A stretch of 64,000 nucleotides of DNA from Cytobacillus oceanisediminis 2691 (GTDB lineage Bacteria > Bacillota > Bacilli > Bacillales > Cytobacillaceae). The notes beneath the pieces were generated by a model. That model did not search any database. It had not been told where the DNA came from and saw only the letters and a program-made list of their open reading frames with translations. Below, one piece after another: positions 15,530 to 23,982 of this stretch. Made by a program: the position numbers and the translations under genes. The first letter of the stretch is position 1; each line of letters begins with the position of its first letter. The stretch covers positions 905,501 to 969,500 of the forward strand of contig NZ_CP015506.1 of assembly GCF_000294775.2 (NCBI RefSeq), given 5' to 3'.

Positions 15530-16813
15530 ATGAACCTTTATGGACAGTTAATAAAAGATTATGACCAGGAACTAACCCACTCAGGTGTAAACGGTGAAAG
15601 ATTGGCCTCAAGACTTGATGAGCTTTCAAGGATAGGCCTCTTGGATAGCGGCGGGGTGACACGCCCAGGCTATTCTGCCGAAGAGAAAGAAGCAAAAGAG
15701 CTAGTAATCAAGTGGATGAAAAACGCTGGTCTTACTGTGACGGCAGATGGAGCAGGAAATGTATTCGGCAGATTGGAAGGAAACACGGAAGGACCTTCAA
15801 TCGCTTCGGGTTCCCATGTTGACAGTGTTCCAAATGGAGGGCACTTTGATGGGCCATTGGGTGTTCTTTCGGCTTTGGAGGTCGTAGAGTCATGGAAAGA
15901 AACAGGATACATACTAGAGAAGCCGTATGAGATTGTGATTTTCTCAGATGAAGAGGGTTCGAGATTCAAGAGCAGCTTAACAGGCAGCCGGGCATTTATG
16001 GGTCAACTGAAGCCGGAAGAAATGGATAGCCTGCGGGATGAGAATGGCAAATCGTTTCGCGACGTATTGAACGAATATGGAAGCAGTGCGGAAGCGTGCT
16101 TAAAGGCAGGAGAAAACAGACGTGAAATCGAAACCTTTGTGGAAGTCCATATTGAGCAAGGGAAGGTGCTGGAAAGAGAGAATCAGCCAGTTGGAGTGGT
16201 AAAAGGCATTGCAGGGCCAGCCTCGCTGGAGGTTACCTTTACAGGAGAAGCTGGACATGCAGGAAATACGCCGATGGCTGGACGAAAAGATCCGCTGGTG
16301 GCTGCCTCATTGTTTGTAGCTGCCATTGAGAAATTTCCAAAGCAGGTCAGTGATACAGCTGTTGCCACTGTCGGCAAGCTGAACGTGCATCCAAATGGTT
16401 TCAATGTCATTGCCCAGAAAGTAATACTAACCGTTGATATCAGGGATATTTTTGAAGAAACCCGGGATCAGCTGCTTGATCAAATTAAGGCCAAAGCGGT
16501 GAAAATAGCAGAGGAACGAAGTATTGATGTGCAAATGAAGCTGAATGCCAAAATCAAACCTCTTCCAATTCATGAAAGTCTGCAGGCAGGTATAGCAGAA
16601 TCCCTGACTAAGTTCAATATTAATCCTGTTTATATTCCGAGCGGAGCCGGCCATGACACGATGATCGTCGGCACGGAAATGCCAGCCGCCATGCTGTTCG
16701 TCCGCAGCAGGGATGGCATCAGTCACAATCCGCGGGAATGGACATCATTAAATGACTGTGTACATGGTGTACATGTTTTGAAAGATTTTGTTGAAGGGCT
16801 TATGAAAAAATAG
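15530..16813 (+). CDS. M20-family Zn-dependent amidohydrolase (N-carbamoyl-amino acid hydrolase / allantoate amidohydrolase type)
   Basis: A 427-residue enzyme of the hydantoinase/carbamoylase branch. Metal ligands are visible in SGSHVDSVPNGGHFDGPLG (His and Asp), FSDEEGSRF (catalytic Glu pair) and, later, VEVHIEQGKVLE and SGAGHDTMIV. The dimerisation (lid) domain holds GEAGHAGNTPMAGRKDP. Such enzymes split N-carbamoyl groups from amino acids, beta-ureidopropionate or allantoate, releasing NH3 and CO2. I place the start at ATG 15530, 8 bp after AAGAAAGAG, rather than GTG 15521. The PucR-linked operon next to it fits nitrogen-compound catabolism, but the substrate is open. Confidence 0.85.
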   Translation: MNLYGQLIKDYDQELTHSGVNGERLASRLDELSRIGLLDSGGVTRPGYSAEEKEAKELVIKWMKNAGLTVTADGAGNVFGRLEGNTEGPSIASGSHVDSVPNGGHFDGPLGVLSALEVVESWKETGYILEKPYEIVIFSDEEGSRFKSSLTGSRAFMGQLKPEEMDSLRDENGKSFRDVLNEYGSSAEACLKAGENRREIETFVEVHIEQGKVLERENQPVGVVKGIAGPASLEVTFTGEAGHAGNTPMAGRKDPLVAASLFVAAIEKFPKQVSDTAVATVGKLNVHPNGFNVIAQKVILTVDIRDIFEETRDQLLDQIKAKAVKIAEERSIDVQMKLNAKIKPLPIHESLQAGIAESLTKFNINPVYIPSGAGHDTMIVGTEMPAAMLFVRSRDGISHNPREWTSLNDCVHGVHVLKDFVEGLMKK

Positions 16814-16831
16814 TAAAAAGGAGAAATCCCC

Positions 16832-17329
16832 ATGATTATCCGCCATATAAAACCAGCAGACGCCGAGGCGCTGGCCGGCCTGATCACACAAGCAGAAAAC
16901 GAATCAGACTACATGCTTTTCGAGCCAGGTGAAAGGAAGACCTCAGCCGAGGCACAAGGAAAAAGAATTGAAGCCATTCAAAAAGAAGATCATTCGACCA
17001 TCATCGTCGCGGAAAAAGATAGCCGATTGATCGGCTTTGTAATGGCAATTGGCGGTGCGGCAAGGAGAAATAAGCACTCAGCCTATCTCGTTGCCGGTAT
17101 CCTCAGCGAACACAGAGGCCAGGGCATCGGCACCAAGCTGTTTGAAGAGCTTGACCGCTGGGCGCGTAAACACGATATCCACAGGCTGGAACTTACAGTT
17201 GTTATCCGTAATCAGGCAGGAGTCGCCCTTTACAAAAAGGCGGGATTCCAGATTGAAGGCACTAAGAAACATTCGCTTTTGATAAACGGTGAATTTGTCG
17301 ATGAATACTATATGGGTAAGCTGTTATAA
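16832..17329 (+). CDS. GNAT-family N-acetyltransferase
   Basis: A 165-residue single-domain acetyltransferase. The acetyl-CoA pyrophosphate loop reads LSEHRGQGIGTKLFEEL (about 91-107), and the C-terminal ALYKKAGFQIEGTKKHSL is the usual motif B region. It follows the M20 hydrolase by 18 bp behind AAAAGGAGAAA and shares its terminator, so it may acetylate a product or substrate of that enzyme; substrate is not evident. Confidence 0.85.
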   Translation: MIIRHIKPADAEALAGLITQAENESDYMLFEPGERKTSAEAQGKRIEAIQKEDHSTIIVAEKDSRLIGFVMAIGGAARRNKHSAYLVAGILSEHRGQGIGTKLFEELDRWARKHDIHRLELTVVIRNQAGVALYKKAGFQIEGTKKHSLLINGEFVDEYYMGKLL

Positions 17330-17330
17330 A

Positions 17331-17376
17331 AGAAAGGCCATTTTCTGAACACAGAAAATGGGCCTTTCTTTTTTTT
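17331..17376 (+). terminator. Terminator of the M20 hydrolase-GNAT unit
   Basis: AGAAAGGCC-ATTTTCTG pairs with CAGAAAAT-GGGCCTTTCT around a short loop and is followed by T8. Confidence 0.9.
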
Positions 17377-17483
17377 GTACTTCTGCCAGGTAAAATATCC
17401 TATTTTAACATTTAAAAACCCTGAAATATCAAGGGAAGGGCCCATAAAATTTCACGGAATAAAACAAAAAATCAGAATTTTAA

Positions 17484-17513
17484 TTGAATTCTAATCCTGT
17501 AATCTTGTATACT
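17484..17513 (+). promoter_or_regulatory. Candidate sigma-A promoter of the TAXI-TRAP / 2-hydroxyacid operon
   Basis: TTGAAT (17484) and TATACT (17508) with an 18-bp spacer, 53 bp before the first start codon. The operator palindrome touches the -10 box and a cre-like box lies just downstream. Confidence 0.6.
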
Positions 17514-17524
17514 TGTAATACAAG
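17512..17524. promoter_or_regulatory. Candidate FadR/GntR-type operator
   Basis: CTTGTAATACAAG is a perfect odd palindrome matching the TNGT-N3-ACNA pattern used by FadR-subfamily GntR regulators. It covers the expected transcription start, ideal for repression, and the same operon encodes a FadR-type regulator (20575-21294). A second half-match, CTTGTAT, lies at 17504. Confidence 0.6.
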
Positions 17525-17528
17525 TTTG

Positions 17529-17542
17529 AAAAAGCGCTTACA
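17529..17542. promoter_or_regulatory. Candidate cre (CcpA) site
   Basis: AAAAAGCGCTTACA agrees with TGWAANCGNTNWCA at all defined positions except the first two. Its location in the leader would allow repression by CcpA roadblock when sugars are present. Confidence 0.5.
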
Positions 17543-17566
17543 TTTCTAATGGAAAGGGAGGATTTT

Positions 17567-18583
17567 ATGATTCAAAAAAAGTGGAAGATTATCATATCGG
17601 TTCTGACACTTGTTTTCATTGCCATTGTTGGCGTGCGGACAGCGGCCGAGAACAAGGATAAAAAGTTCGTATCCGTTGCCACCGCTTCAACAGGAGGTAC
17701 ATATTATCCGATTGGGGTTGGAATGGCTAATATTTGGAGCAGCCATTTAAAAGGAGAGAAAATCCAGGCGAGCGGCCAGTCTTCAGCCGGCTCCATTGAA
17801 AATATTGAACTGCTTCGTGAAGGGGAAGCACAGCTCGCCATTCTTCAGGGGTTAATTTCGTCCCAGGCCTATGCCGGTGATGGCTCCTTTGAAGGTAAGC
17901 GCTATGAGGATTTGCGCACGATCTCCATGCTCTGGCCAAATGTGGAGCATTTTGTGCTGATGAACAGCAAGATCGAAAGCGGAACTATCGACGATATAAA
18001 AGGAACGCAATTTTCTGTAGGGCCGCAGGCAAGCGGTACGGAGCAATCTACAGTCGTGATGATGGAAGGCCTTGCGCTCACGAAAAAGGATATTTCTCCT
18101 GAGTATCTTGGCTACAGTGACACGGTTTCCGCGATGCGCGACGGGAGATTGGATGGAGGTTCCCTTCCGGCAGGTATTCCGATTTCCGCTGTAACAGATA
18201 TGTATGCAAGTAATGTGAAAGCATCGATTTTGGAAGTAACTGACGAGCAGCTGGATGCCATTAATGCAGTATCTGACAGCTGGTACCGCTATGTGATTCC
18301 TGGAGGAACATATCCGCGTATTGACGAAGATATCAACACCATTGCCCAGCCGAACCTTTTATCCACAACAAAAGAAATGGACGAAGAAACAATCTATGTT
18401 TTAACCAAAACGCTCTATGAAAATCTGGATGAAATGTATGAGGTACATAGCTCTGCCAAGGAAATGACACTGGAAACCGCCCTTGATGGAGTATCTGTTC
18501 CATTGCATGCCGGAGCTTACAGATATTTTAAAGAAGCAGGTCTTGATATACCTGAAAATCTAATTCCGCCGGAAGCGAAATAA
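17567..18583 (+). CDS. TAXI-family TRAP transporter solute-binding protein
   Basis: A 338-residue extracytoplasmic protein with an uncleaved or signal-type helix (about 6-25) and the TAXI signature VATASTGGTYYPIGVGMAN near residue 40. Later blocks are SVGPQASGTEQSTVVMM and YSDTVSAMRDGRLDGGSLPAG. There is no lipobox Cys, so it is probably membrane-anchored by its N-terminal helix. TAXI proteins bind organic acids for fused TRAP permeases, and this one is followed 13 bp later by that permease. Start at ATG 17567 behind GGGAGG; the upstream in-frame ATG precedes the ribosome site. The co-transcribed oxidases suggest a 2-hydroxyacid ligand. Confidence 0.9.
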   Translation: MIQKKWKIIISVLTLVFIAIVGVRTAAENKDKKFVSVATASTGGTYYPIGVGMANIWSSHLKGEKIQASGQSSAGSIENIELLREGEAQLAILQGLISSQAYAGDGSFEGKRYEDLRTISMLWPNVEHFVLMNSKIESGTIDDIKGTQFSVGPQASGTEQSTVVMMEGLALTKKDISPEYLGYSDTVSAMRDGRLDGGSLPAGIPISAVTDMYASNVKASILEVTDEQLDAINAVSDSWYRYVIPGGTYPRIDEDINTIAQPNLLSTTKEMDEETIYVLTKTLYENLDEMYEVHSSAKEMTLETALDGVSVPLHAGAYRYFKEAGLDIPENLIPPEAK

Positions 18584-18596
18584 AGGAGGGAAATCG

Positions 18597-20561
18597 ATGA
18601 CAAAATCAACAACCGAACCCATTGTACAGCCAGCCGATCTGGATAAAGAAGCAGGCGGCGGCATGCGGCTGCTGGAGGGTCCATACAAAAAAGCGGCTGC
18701 CATCATTGCTGTTCTGTTTTCTGTTTTTGCTATTTATTCGAATGGATTATCCAATATTCAAGAGATTTATAGAAACCTGATTTTCCTGGGCATCCTGCTG
18801 GTTATGACTTTTTTCTATTATCCGGCCGGAAAATCTTCCAATCAAAAAAGGTTTACAGCCCCTGATTACGTATTTGCGGCGCTTGCCATTGCAGGTCTTG
18901 GCTACCTGCTCCTGAATTACACAACGATTCATGTGGACCGGGGCTCCCAGCCGATTATGATTGATTATATCTTTGGAGCCATAACGATCATCGTCCTCCT
19001 GGAAGCTTCAAGACGGGCAGTTGGGATCTTTATCCCGATCCTGTGTGGAGGCGCTATTGTATACGCCCTGTTTGGCACCTACTTCCCATGGATTTTCGGG
19101 CATGCCGGCTTTTCACTGGAACGCCTGCTGTACCGTCTTTATATGACGACGGAGGGCGTGCTGGGGTTAACACTATCGACGGCCTCCACGTTCATCGTCA
19201 TGTTCGTCCTGTTTGGTGCCTTCCTGTCTGTCAGCGGTGCCACCCAGCTTTTCAATGATCTCGCTCTTTCCATTGCAGGCAGAAAGCGTGGAGGCCCTGC
19301 CCAAGTGGCGGTCATCTCCAGTGCACTGACAGGATCATTGAGCGGAAGTGCAGTGGCCAACGTCGCGACAACAGGAGCTTTTACGATTCCATTGATGAAA
19401 TCCATTGGTCTTAAGCCTAAGTTTGCCGGTGCCGTAGAAGCGGCTGCTTCAACAGGCGGAATGATCATGCCGCCGATTATGGGCGCTGCCGCATTCATTA
19501 TGGCCGGTTTCCTTGGAATCTCTTATACAACGGTCATCCTGGCAGCGATCATTCCAAGCTTTCTCTACTATATCGCACTGATTTTTGCCATTGATATTGA
19601 AGCGAAAAAGCAAGGCCTGAAAGGCATCAGTAAAGAAAATATCCCGGATGTCGTCCAAATCCTGAAGGAACGCGGTGTCCTGCTTATTCCAATCATCGTT
19701 GTCATCACAACACTATTAATGGGAAAGACAGCTCTATTTGCCGGATTTGCCGGAATCGGTGCAGTCATTGTGGCGAGCTGGCTGGCAAAGGATAAATCTT
19801 CAAGAATCACGATCTCTAAAACAATTGAAGCTTTCATTGAAGGCGGAAGAGGGACGATTCAAGTCGGGATTGCCTGCGCCGCCATCGGAATCATCATCTG
19901 CGTTGTCACCATGACAGGAATTGGATCTACATTAGCTTATAATATTGTTGAATTAACGGGTGGTCAGCTTTGGCTGATTTTAATCGTCGTCATGCTCACC
20001 TGCATCGTTTTAAGTATGGGGCTCCCATCCACAGCTCTTTATATCGTCGTTGCGGTTACGGCAGCTCCTGCACTTGTGGAGGCTGGCGTTAATCCAATCG
20101 CTGCCCATTTCTTTGTGTTCTGGTTTGGTGCATTGTCCAACATTACGCCGCCTGTGGCTCTGGCATCATATACCGCAGCGGGACTGGCCGGCGCCAATGC
20201 GATGCAGACATCATGGGAGGCGCTTAGAATTTCACTTCCGGGCTTTATCATCCCGTTCATGATTGCCTATAACCCTATTATTCTGCTTCAGGCAGCAGAG
20301 GGAGAAACGGTATCCATATTATCAGTCGCATTAGTGGTCATCACAAGCACACTGGGCATTTACGCCCTAGCAAGTTCGCTTGGAAATTACCTGAATGCTA
20401 AGCTGACGATACTTGAAAGATTCCTAATGTTTGCAGGGGCATTAATGCTGATTAAACCAGGCATGATCACAGATATTGCCGGACTTGGGCTTTGTGTGTT
20501 TGCGATTCTCTTCCACATCATCAGAGTAAAGAAAAGCAGTTCAGTCGAAATCACCATATAA
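18597..20561 (+). CDS. TRAP transporter fused permease (DctQM-type), TAXI system
   Basis: A 654-residue membrane protein joining a small Q-type part (about 30-150, four helices) to a large M-type part. M-domain hallmarks are SSALTGSLSGSAVANVATTG, AAASTGGMIMPPIMGAAAF and, in the second half, SMGLPSTALYIVVAVTAAPAL and NITPPVALASYTAAGLAG. Fused permeases of this length accompany TAXI binding proteins and use a Na+ or H+ gradient. The C-terminus has extra helices after the usual M core. ATG 18597 follows AAGGAGGG. Confidence 0.92.
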   Translation: MTKSTTEPIVQPADLDKEAGGGMRLLEGPYKKAAAIIAVLFSVFAIYSNGLSNIQEIYRNLIFLGILLVMTFFYYPAGKSSNQKRFTAPDYVFAALAIAGLGYLLLNYTTIHVDRGSQPIMIDYIFGAITIIVLLEASRRAVGIFIPILCGGAIVYALFGTYFPWIFGHAGFSLERLLYRLYMTTEGVLGLTLSTASTFIVMFVLFGAFLSVSGATQLFNDLALSIAGRKRGGPAQVAVISSALTGSLSGSAVANVATTGAFTIPLMKSIGLKPKFAGAVEAAASTGGMIMPPIMGAAAFIMAGFLGISYTTVILAAIIPSFLYYIALIFAIDIEAKKQGLKGISKENIPDVVQILKERGVLLIPIIVVITTLLMGKTALFAGFAGIGAVIVASWLAKDKSSRITISKTIEAFIEGGRGTIQVGIACAAIGIIICVVTMTGIGSTLAYNIVELTGGQLWLILIVVMLTCIVLSMGLPSTALYIVVAVTAAPALVEAGVNPIAAHFFVFWFGALSNITPPVALASYTAAGLAGANAMQTSWEALRISLPGFIIPFMIAYNPIILLQAAEGETVSILSVALVVITSTLGIYALASSLGNYLNAKLTILERFLMFAGALMLIKPGMITDIAGLGLCVFAILFHIIRVKKSSSVEITI

Positions 20562-20574
20562 GGAGCTAACATCC

Positions 20575-21294
20575 ATGAAAATCGAACGAAAAAAAATCTC
20601 GGCCCAGGTGCTGGATCAGCTGAAGGAAATGATAAAAGACGGCAAGTTCCCGCCAAATGAGCCGATGCCATCCGAGAATGAGCTGGCCAAACTGTTTGGC
20701 GTCAGCCGTGCGCCTGTTCGAGAAGCATTGAGCGTATTATCTGCCAGCGGGATTATTGAATCCAGGCAAGGCGGCCGCAGCTTCGTCAAAGAAGTTAATA
20801 TGGCAGACATGCTTGGTTCGTTAGCGATTGAATATATCCCCGTGGAACAGATTTTTGAGCTATTGGAAATGCGGAGGATTATGGAGACACAGGCAGCAGC
20901 TATTGCTGCCTTGCGTCGTGATGAGGCCGATCTGGAAAAAATGAAACTGGCGCTCGATCAATTTGAGATTACGCTGACGAATCCTGAAGCGGTAGGCGAT
21001 CTGGCAGACGTTAATTTTCATAAACACCTGATCGAAGCAACGAAAAATCGTTTCATGATACAGGTAATGGAAAATATCGATGATCTGTACCGAAAAGCAA
21101 TTGCCTTTTCCCTTAAGAAGAATGTGGGTCTTCCGGCAAAGCGCGAACAGGTTTTTCAGGAGCATATGAGCATTTTTACAGCTATTAAAGAACAGGATGA
21201 AGAAAGAGCGGCAAAGGCGATGCGAGTGCATCTTGAGAATGTTACAAAGAAATTGAAGGTGAACGAAGGGGAAGGAAAGAAGGTGCCATTGTGA
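20575..21294 (+). CDS. GntR-family regulator, FadR subfamily
   Basis: A 239-residue regulator with an N-terminal winged helix (about 5-72; PSENELAKLFGVSRAPVREAL is diagnostic in its first 20 residues) and an all-helical FCD effector domain (about 80-220). In that domain DVNFHKHLIEAT supplies the metal/ligand-binding Asp and His. FadR-type members such as LldR and GlcC sense lactate, glycolate or related acids. Encoded inside the operon it likely controls, it probably acts at the 13-bp palindrome at 17512. The following gene starts within its stop codon (4-bp overlap). Confidence 0.9.
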   Translation: MKIERKKISAQVLDQLKEMIKDGKFPPNEPMPSENELAKLFGVSRAPVREALSVLSASGIIESRQGGRSFVKEVNMADMLGSLAIEYIPVEQIFELLEMRRIMETQAAAIAALRRDEADLEKMKLALDQFEITLTNPEAVGDLADVNFHKHLIEATKNRFMIQVMENIDDLYRKAIAFSLKKNVGLPAKREQVFQEHMSIFTAIKEQDEERAAKAMRVHLENVTKKLKVNEGEGKKVPL

Positions 21295-22706
21295 TCACCG
21301 AACAAATTGTTGAGCGGCTGAAAAGCATCATGGGATCAGAAAATCGCGTTTTGCTTGAAAAAGCAGACCTGGTTTCTTATTCATACGATGGCTCATTTGG
21401 AGCCTATATTCCGGAGATCATCCTGCAGCCAGTTTCGACTGAGGAAGTGGCAGGCATAGTAAAGCTCGCCAATGACATGAAAATACCAGTCTATCCAAGA
21501 GGCAGGGGAACAAGTCTAAGTGGAGGCCCGCTCCCTGTCCATGGCGGGATGGTCCTTGATTTTTCCAGGTGGGCCCAGAAGCTGATCATTGATCCGGAGG
21601 ATACCGTTGCGATTGTATCTCCCGGAGTCATCACAGCTGATATTGACCGTGAAGCGCAGCGGCATGGGCTGATGTATCCGCCAGACCCAAGCAGTTCCCA
21701 TGTTTCTACAATTGGAGGGAACCTTGCCGAGAATGCCGGCGGGCCGCGCGGTTTAAAGTACGGAGTTACGAAGGATTATGTATTGGGCCTCGAGATCGTC
21801 ACGCCAGAAGGGGACGTTATCCGAACAGGCGGGCGGACGGTCAAAAACGTCACAGGCTATGACCTGACGAAGCTGATCGTTGGGTCGGAGGGGACGCTGG
21901 GCATCATCACAGAGGCCACCCTTCAGCTGATTCCAAGGCCGCAGGCCACCCAGACGATGATGGTCATATTTGATGACATTATTGATGCCGGAAAAGCGAT
22001 CTCGGCTGTGCTCACTTCCGGCATCCTGCCTTCCAAAATGGAAATCATGGATCAGGCTTCCATCCGGGCGGTGGAAGAGTTTCAGCCGATCGGTCTTCCA
22101 ATAGATGTGGATGCCATTATCCTGATTGAGCTTGATGGCCATCCAATTGCCATAAGGGATGAAAGCGAACAGGTGAAGCAGGTGTGCCTGGACGTCGGGG
22201 CAAGGGAAGCCATCATTGCTAGGGATGAGGAATCTGCCGAGAACCTGTGGAAAGCGAGAAAGCTCGTTTCCCCTGCGATTGTCAGGAAAAAGCCAACGAA
22301 AATTTCCGAGGATGCTACCATTCCAAGAAGCAAGATTCCTGAAATGTTCAGAAGGCTTCAGGAAATCAAAGCAAAATATGAAATTGACTTAGTCGTATTC
22401 GGCCATGCGGGTGATGGAAATCTGCATCCGAATATCATTGCAGATAAGCAGGATAAAGAAGAGATGAAGCGTGTGGAAAAAGCAGTAGAGGAGATTTTTA
22501 CAGCAGCGATTGAATTGGGTGGAACCCTCTCAGGCGAGCATGGAATCGGGACCATGAAGGCGCCGTTTATGGAGATGGAGCTTGGGGAAGCGGGACTGGA
22601 CATGATGAAACGAATGAAAAAAGCGTGGGATCCGAACAACATTATGAATCCGGGCAAGATTTTTCCCGAGACAAAAGGACAAAAGCTGGTGTTAGTCCAT
22701 GACTAG
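21291..22706 (+). CDS. glcD: FAD-linked 2-hydroxyacid oxidase/dehydrogenase, GlcD-type subunit
   Basis: A 471-residue flavoprotein with an FAD-binding_4 domain (about 38-215; RGRGTSLSGG, TIGGNLAENAGGPRGLKYG) and an FAD-linked oxidase C-terminal domain ending HAGDGNLHPNI and SGEHGIGTMK. It belongs to the GlcD/D-LDH/D-2-hydroxyglutarate dehydrogenase group, which passes electrons through an Fe-S partner to the respiratory chain. The start is GTG 21291 overlapping the regulator stop. The GlcF-type gene overlaps its end by 8 bp. The exact substrate (glycolate, D-lactate or D-2-hydroxyglutarate) is not decided by sequence; the LhgO-type neighbour favours 2-hydroxyglutarate. Confidence 0.88.
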   Translation: MITEQIVERLKSIMGSENRVLLEKADLVSYSYDGSFGAYIPEIILQPVSTEEVAGIVKLANDMKIPVYPRGRGTSLSGGPLPVHGGMVLDFSRWAQKLIIDPEDTVAIVSPGVITADIDREAQRHGLMYPPDPSSSHVSTIGGNLAENAGGPRGLKYGVTKDYVLGLEIVTPEGDVIRTGGRTVKNVTGYDLTKLIVGSEGTLGIITEATLQLIPRPQATQTMMVIFDDIIDAGKAISAVLTSGILPSKMEIMDQASIRAVEEFQPIGLPIDVDAIILIELDGHPIAIRDESEQVKQVCLDVGAREAIIARDEESAENLWKARKLVSPAIVRKKPTKISEDATIPRSKIPEMFRRLQEIKAKYEIDLVVFGHAGDGNLHPNIIADKQDKEEMKRVEKAVEEIFTAAIELGGTLSGEHGIGTMKAPFMEMELGEAGLDMMKRMKKAWDPNNIMNPGKIFPETKGQKLVLVHD

Positions 22707-23964
22707 CCAGCTTGCCTATAAAGAAACGTTCGACTGTGTCCAATGCGGCTATTGTCTTCCAGCATGTCCCACATACGCCAGCATGGGGAAAGAAAGTCAT
22801 TCTCCACGGGGCCGGATCAATCTTGTGCAAATGGCGGCGGAAGGGAAAATAACCATCGATGAAATGACAGAATCGATGGAGCTCTGCCTTGGCTGCCGCG
22901 CCTGTGAGACGGCATGCCCAACGAATGTGCAATATGGAAAAATTCTCGAATCATTTAAGGAAGTAAAGGCTGCCGAAGCACCAGCTCCATTCATGGAGAA
23001 CTTGGCTCTGCAGAAGGCATTGCCGAATAAAAAATTGCTGTCAGCCATGAGAGCTTCACTTCGGGCCTATCAAAAAACGGGTATGGACACGTTGGCCCGC
23101 AAAAGCAAGGTGCTAGGCATTCTTCCCGAACAGCTTCGTGCTTTTGAAGAAATAGCACCTCCTGTGGAAATGCCAAATAAACAGCTGAGAACAGGCAGCC
23201 ATAGCCTTCGGCGTGAGCCGAAAGCCCGCGTCGCTTTTTTTACAGGGTGCATTATGGATGTGTTTTTTGCCAAGATCAATGACCTCAGCATCAAGCTGCT
23301 GAGGCATGCTGGCTGTGAAGTCACTGTGATCAAGGAACAGACCTGCTGCGGCGCGCTGCAGAACCATAGCGGAGATACGGGAACATCCAGGAAACTGGCG
23401 AAGGAAAATATTGCGGCTTTTGAAAAAGGGAACTTTGATTATGTGGTTAATGCGATTGGCGGCTGCGGTGCGATGCTCGTTGAATATGATCACCTTCTCG
23501 CAAATGATCCGGAATGGACAGAGCGTGCCAAGGTGTTCGCACAAAAGAATAAGGATGTAAGTGTAATACTGAACAAACTCGGAATCAGTTTCAGCCGGGA
23601 ACTCTCAGGTGCTGTGACCTATCAGCCATCCTGCCATCTGTTAAATGTGCAGAAGGTGGCGGACGATCCCGTTCAGCTCCTCGAAAGCATACCAGGCATT
23701 ACATATGTTCCGCTTCCGAAAGGGGATATGTGCTGCGGATCGGCGGGGATTTATAATATTGTCCACTACGAAGAATCCATGGAAATCCTTGATGCCAAAA
23801 TGGAACATGTCCAAAAGATCTCGCCGGACATCATCGTCACGTCCAACCCTGGATGCCATTTGCAGATGGGCCTCGGGGTTAAACGCGAAGGGCTTGAAGA
23901 CAAGGTCCGTGTTGTCCATATTATTGAATTACTGGCAGAAGCCTGCGGGATTGATCATAAATAA
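22699..23964 (+). CDS. glcF: Iron-sulfur oxidoreductase, GlcF-type subunit
   Basis: A 421-residue protein. Two 4Fe-4S motifs lie at the N-terminus (CVQCGYCLPACP near 12 and CLGCRACETACP near 66), and two CCG-type domains follow (TCCGALQNHSG near 215, MCCGSAGIYN near 345). The CCG motifs bind a further cluster and contact the electron acceptor. It partners the GlcD-type flavoprotein, with an 8-bp gene overlap, and likely delivers electrons to menaquinone at the membrane face. No GlcE-like third subunit is present, as in many Gram-positive versions. Confidence 0.9.
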   Translation: MTSQLAYKETFDCVQCGYCLPACPTYASMGKESHSPRGRINLVQMAAEGKITIDEMTESMELCLGCRACETACPTNVQYGKILESFKEVKAAEAPAPFMENLALQKALPNKKLLSAMRASLRAYQKTGMDTLARKSKVLGILPEQLRAFEEIAPPVEMPNKQLRTGSHSLRREPKARVAFFTGCIMDVFFAKINDLSIKLLRHAGCEVTVIKEQTCCGALQNHSGDTGTSRKLAKENIAAFEKGNFDYVVNAIGGCGAMLVEYDHLLANDPEWTERAKVFAQKNKDVSVILNKLGISFSRELSGAVTYQPSCHLLNVQKVADDPVQLLESIPGITYVPLPKGDMCCGSAGIYNIVHYEESMEILDAKMEHVQKISPDIIVTSNPGCHLQMGLGVKREGLEDKVRVVHIIELLAEACGIDHK

Positions 23965-23982
23965 GAGAAAGGGTGGAGGATC

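Noticed and set aside
17512-17524. Intrinsic terminator
   Set aside because: The 13-bp AT-rich palindrome has no GC stem or T tract and overlaps a good -10 box.
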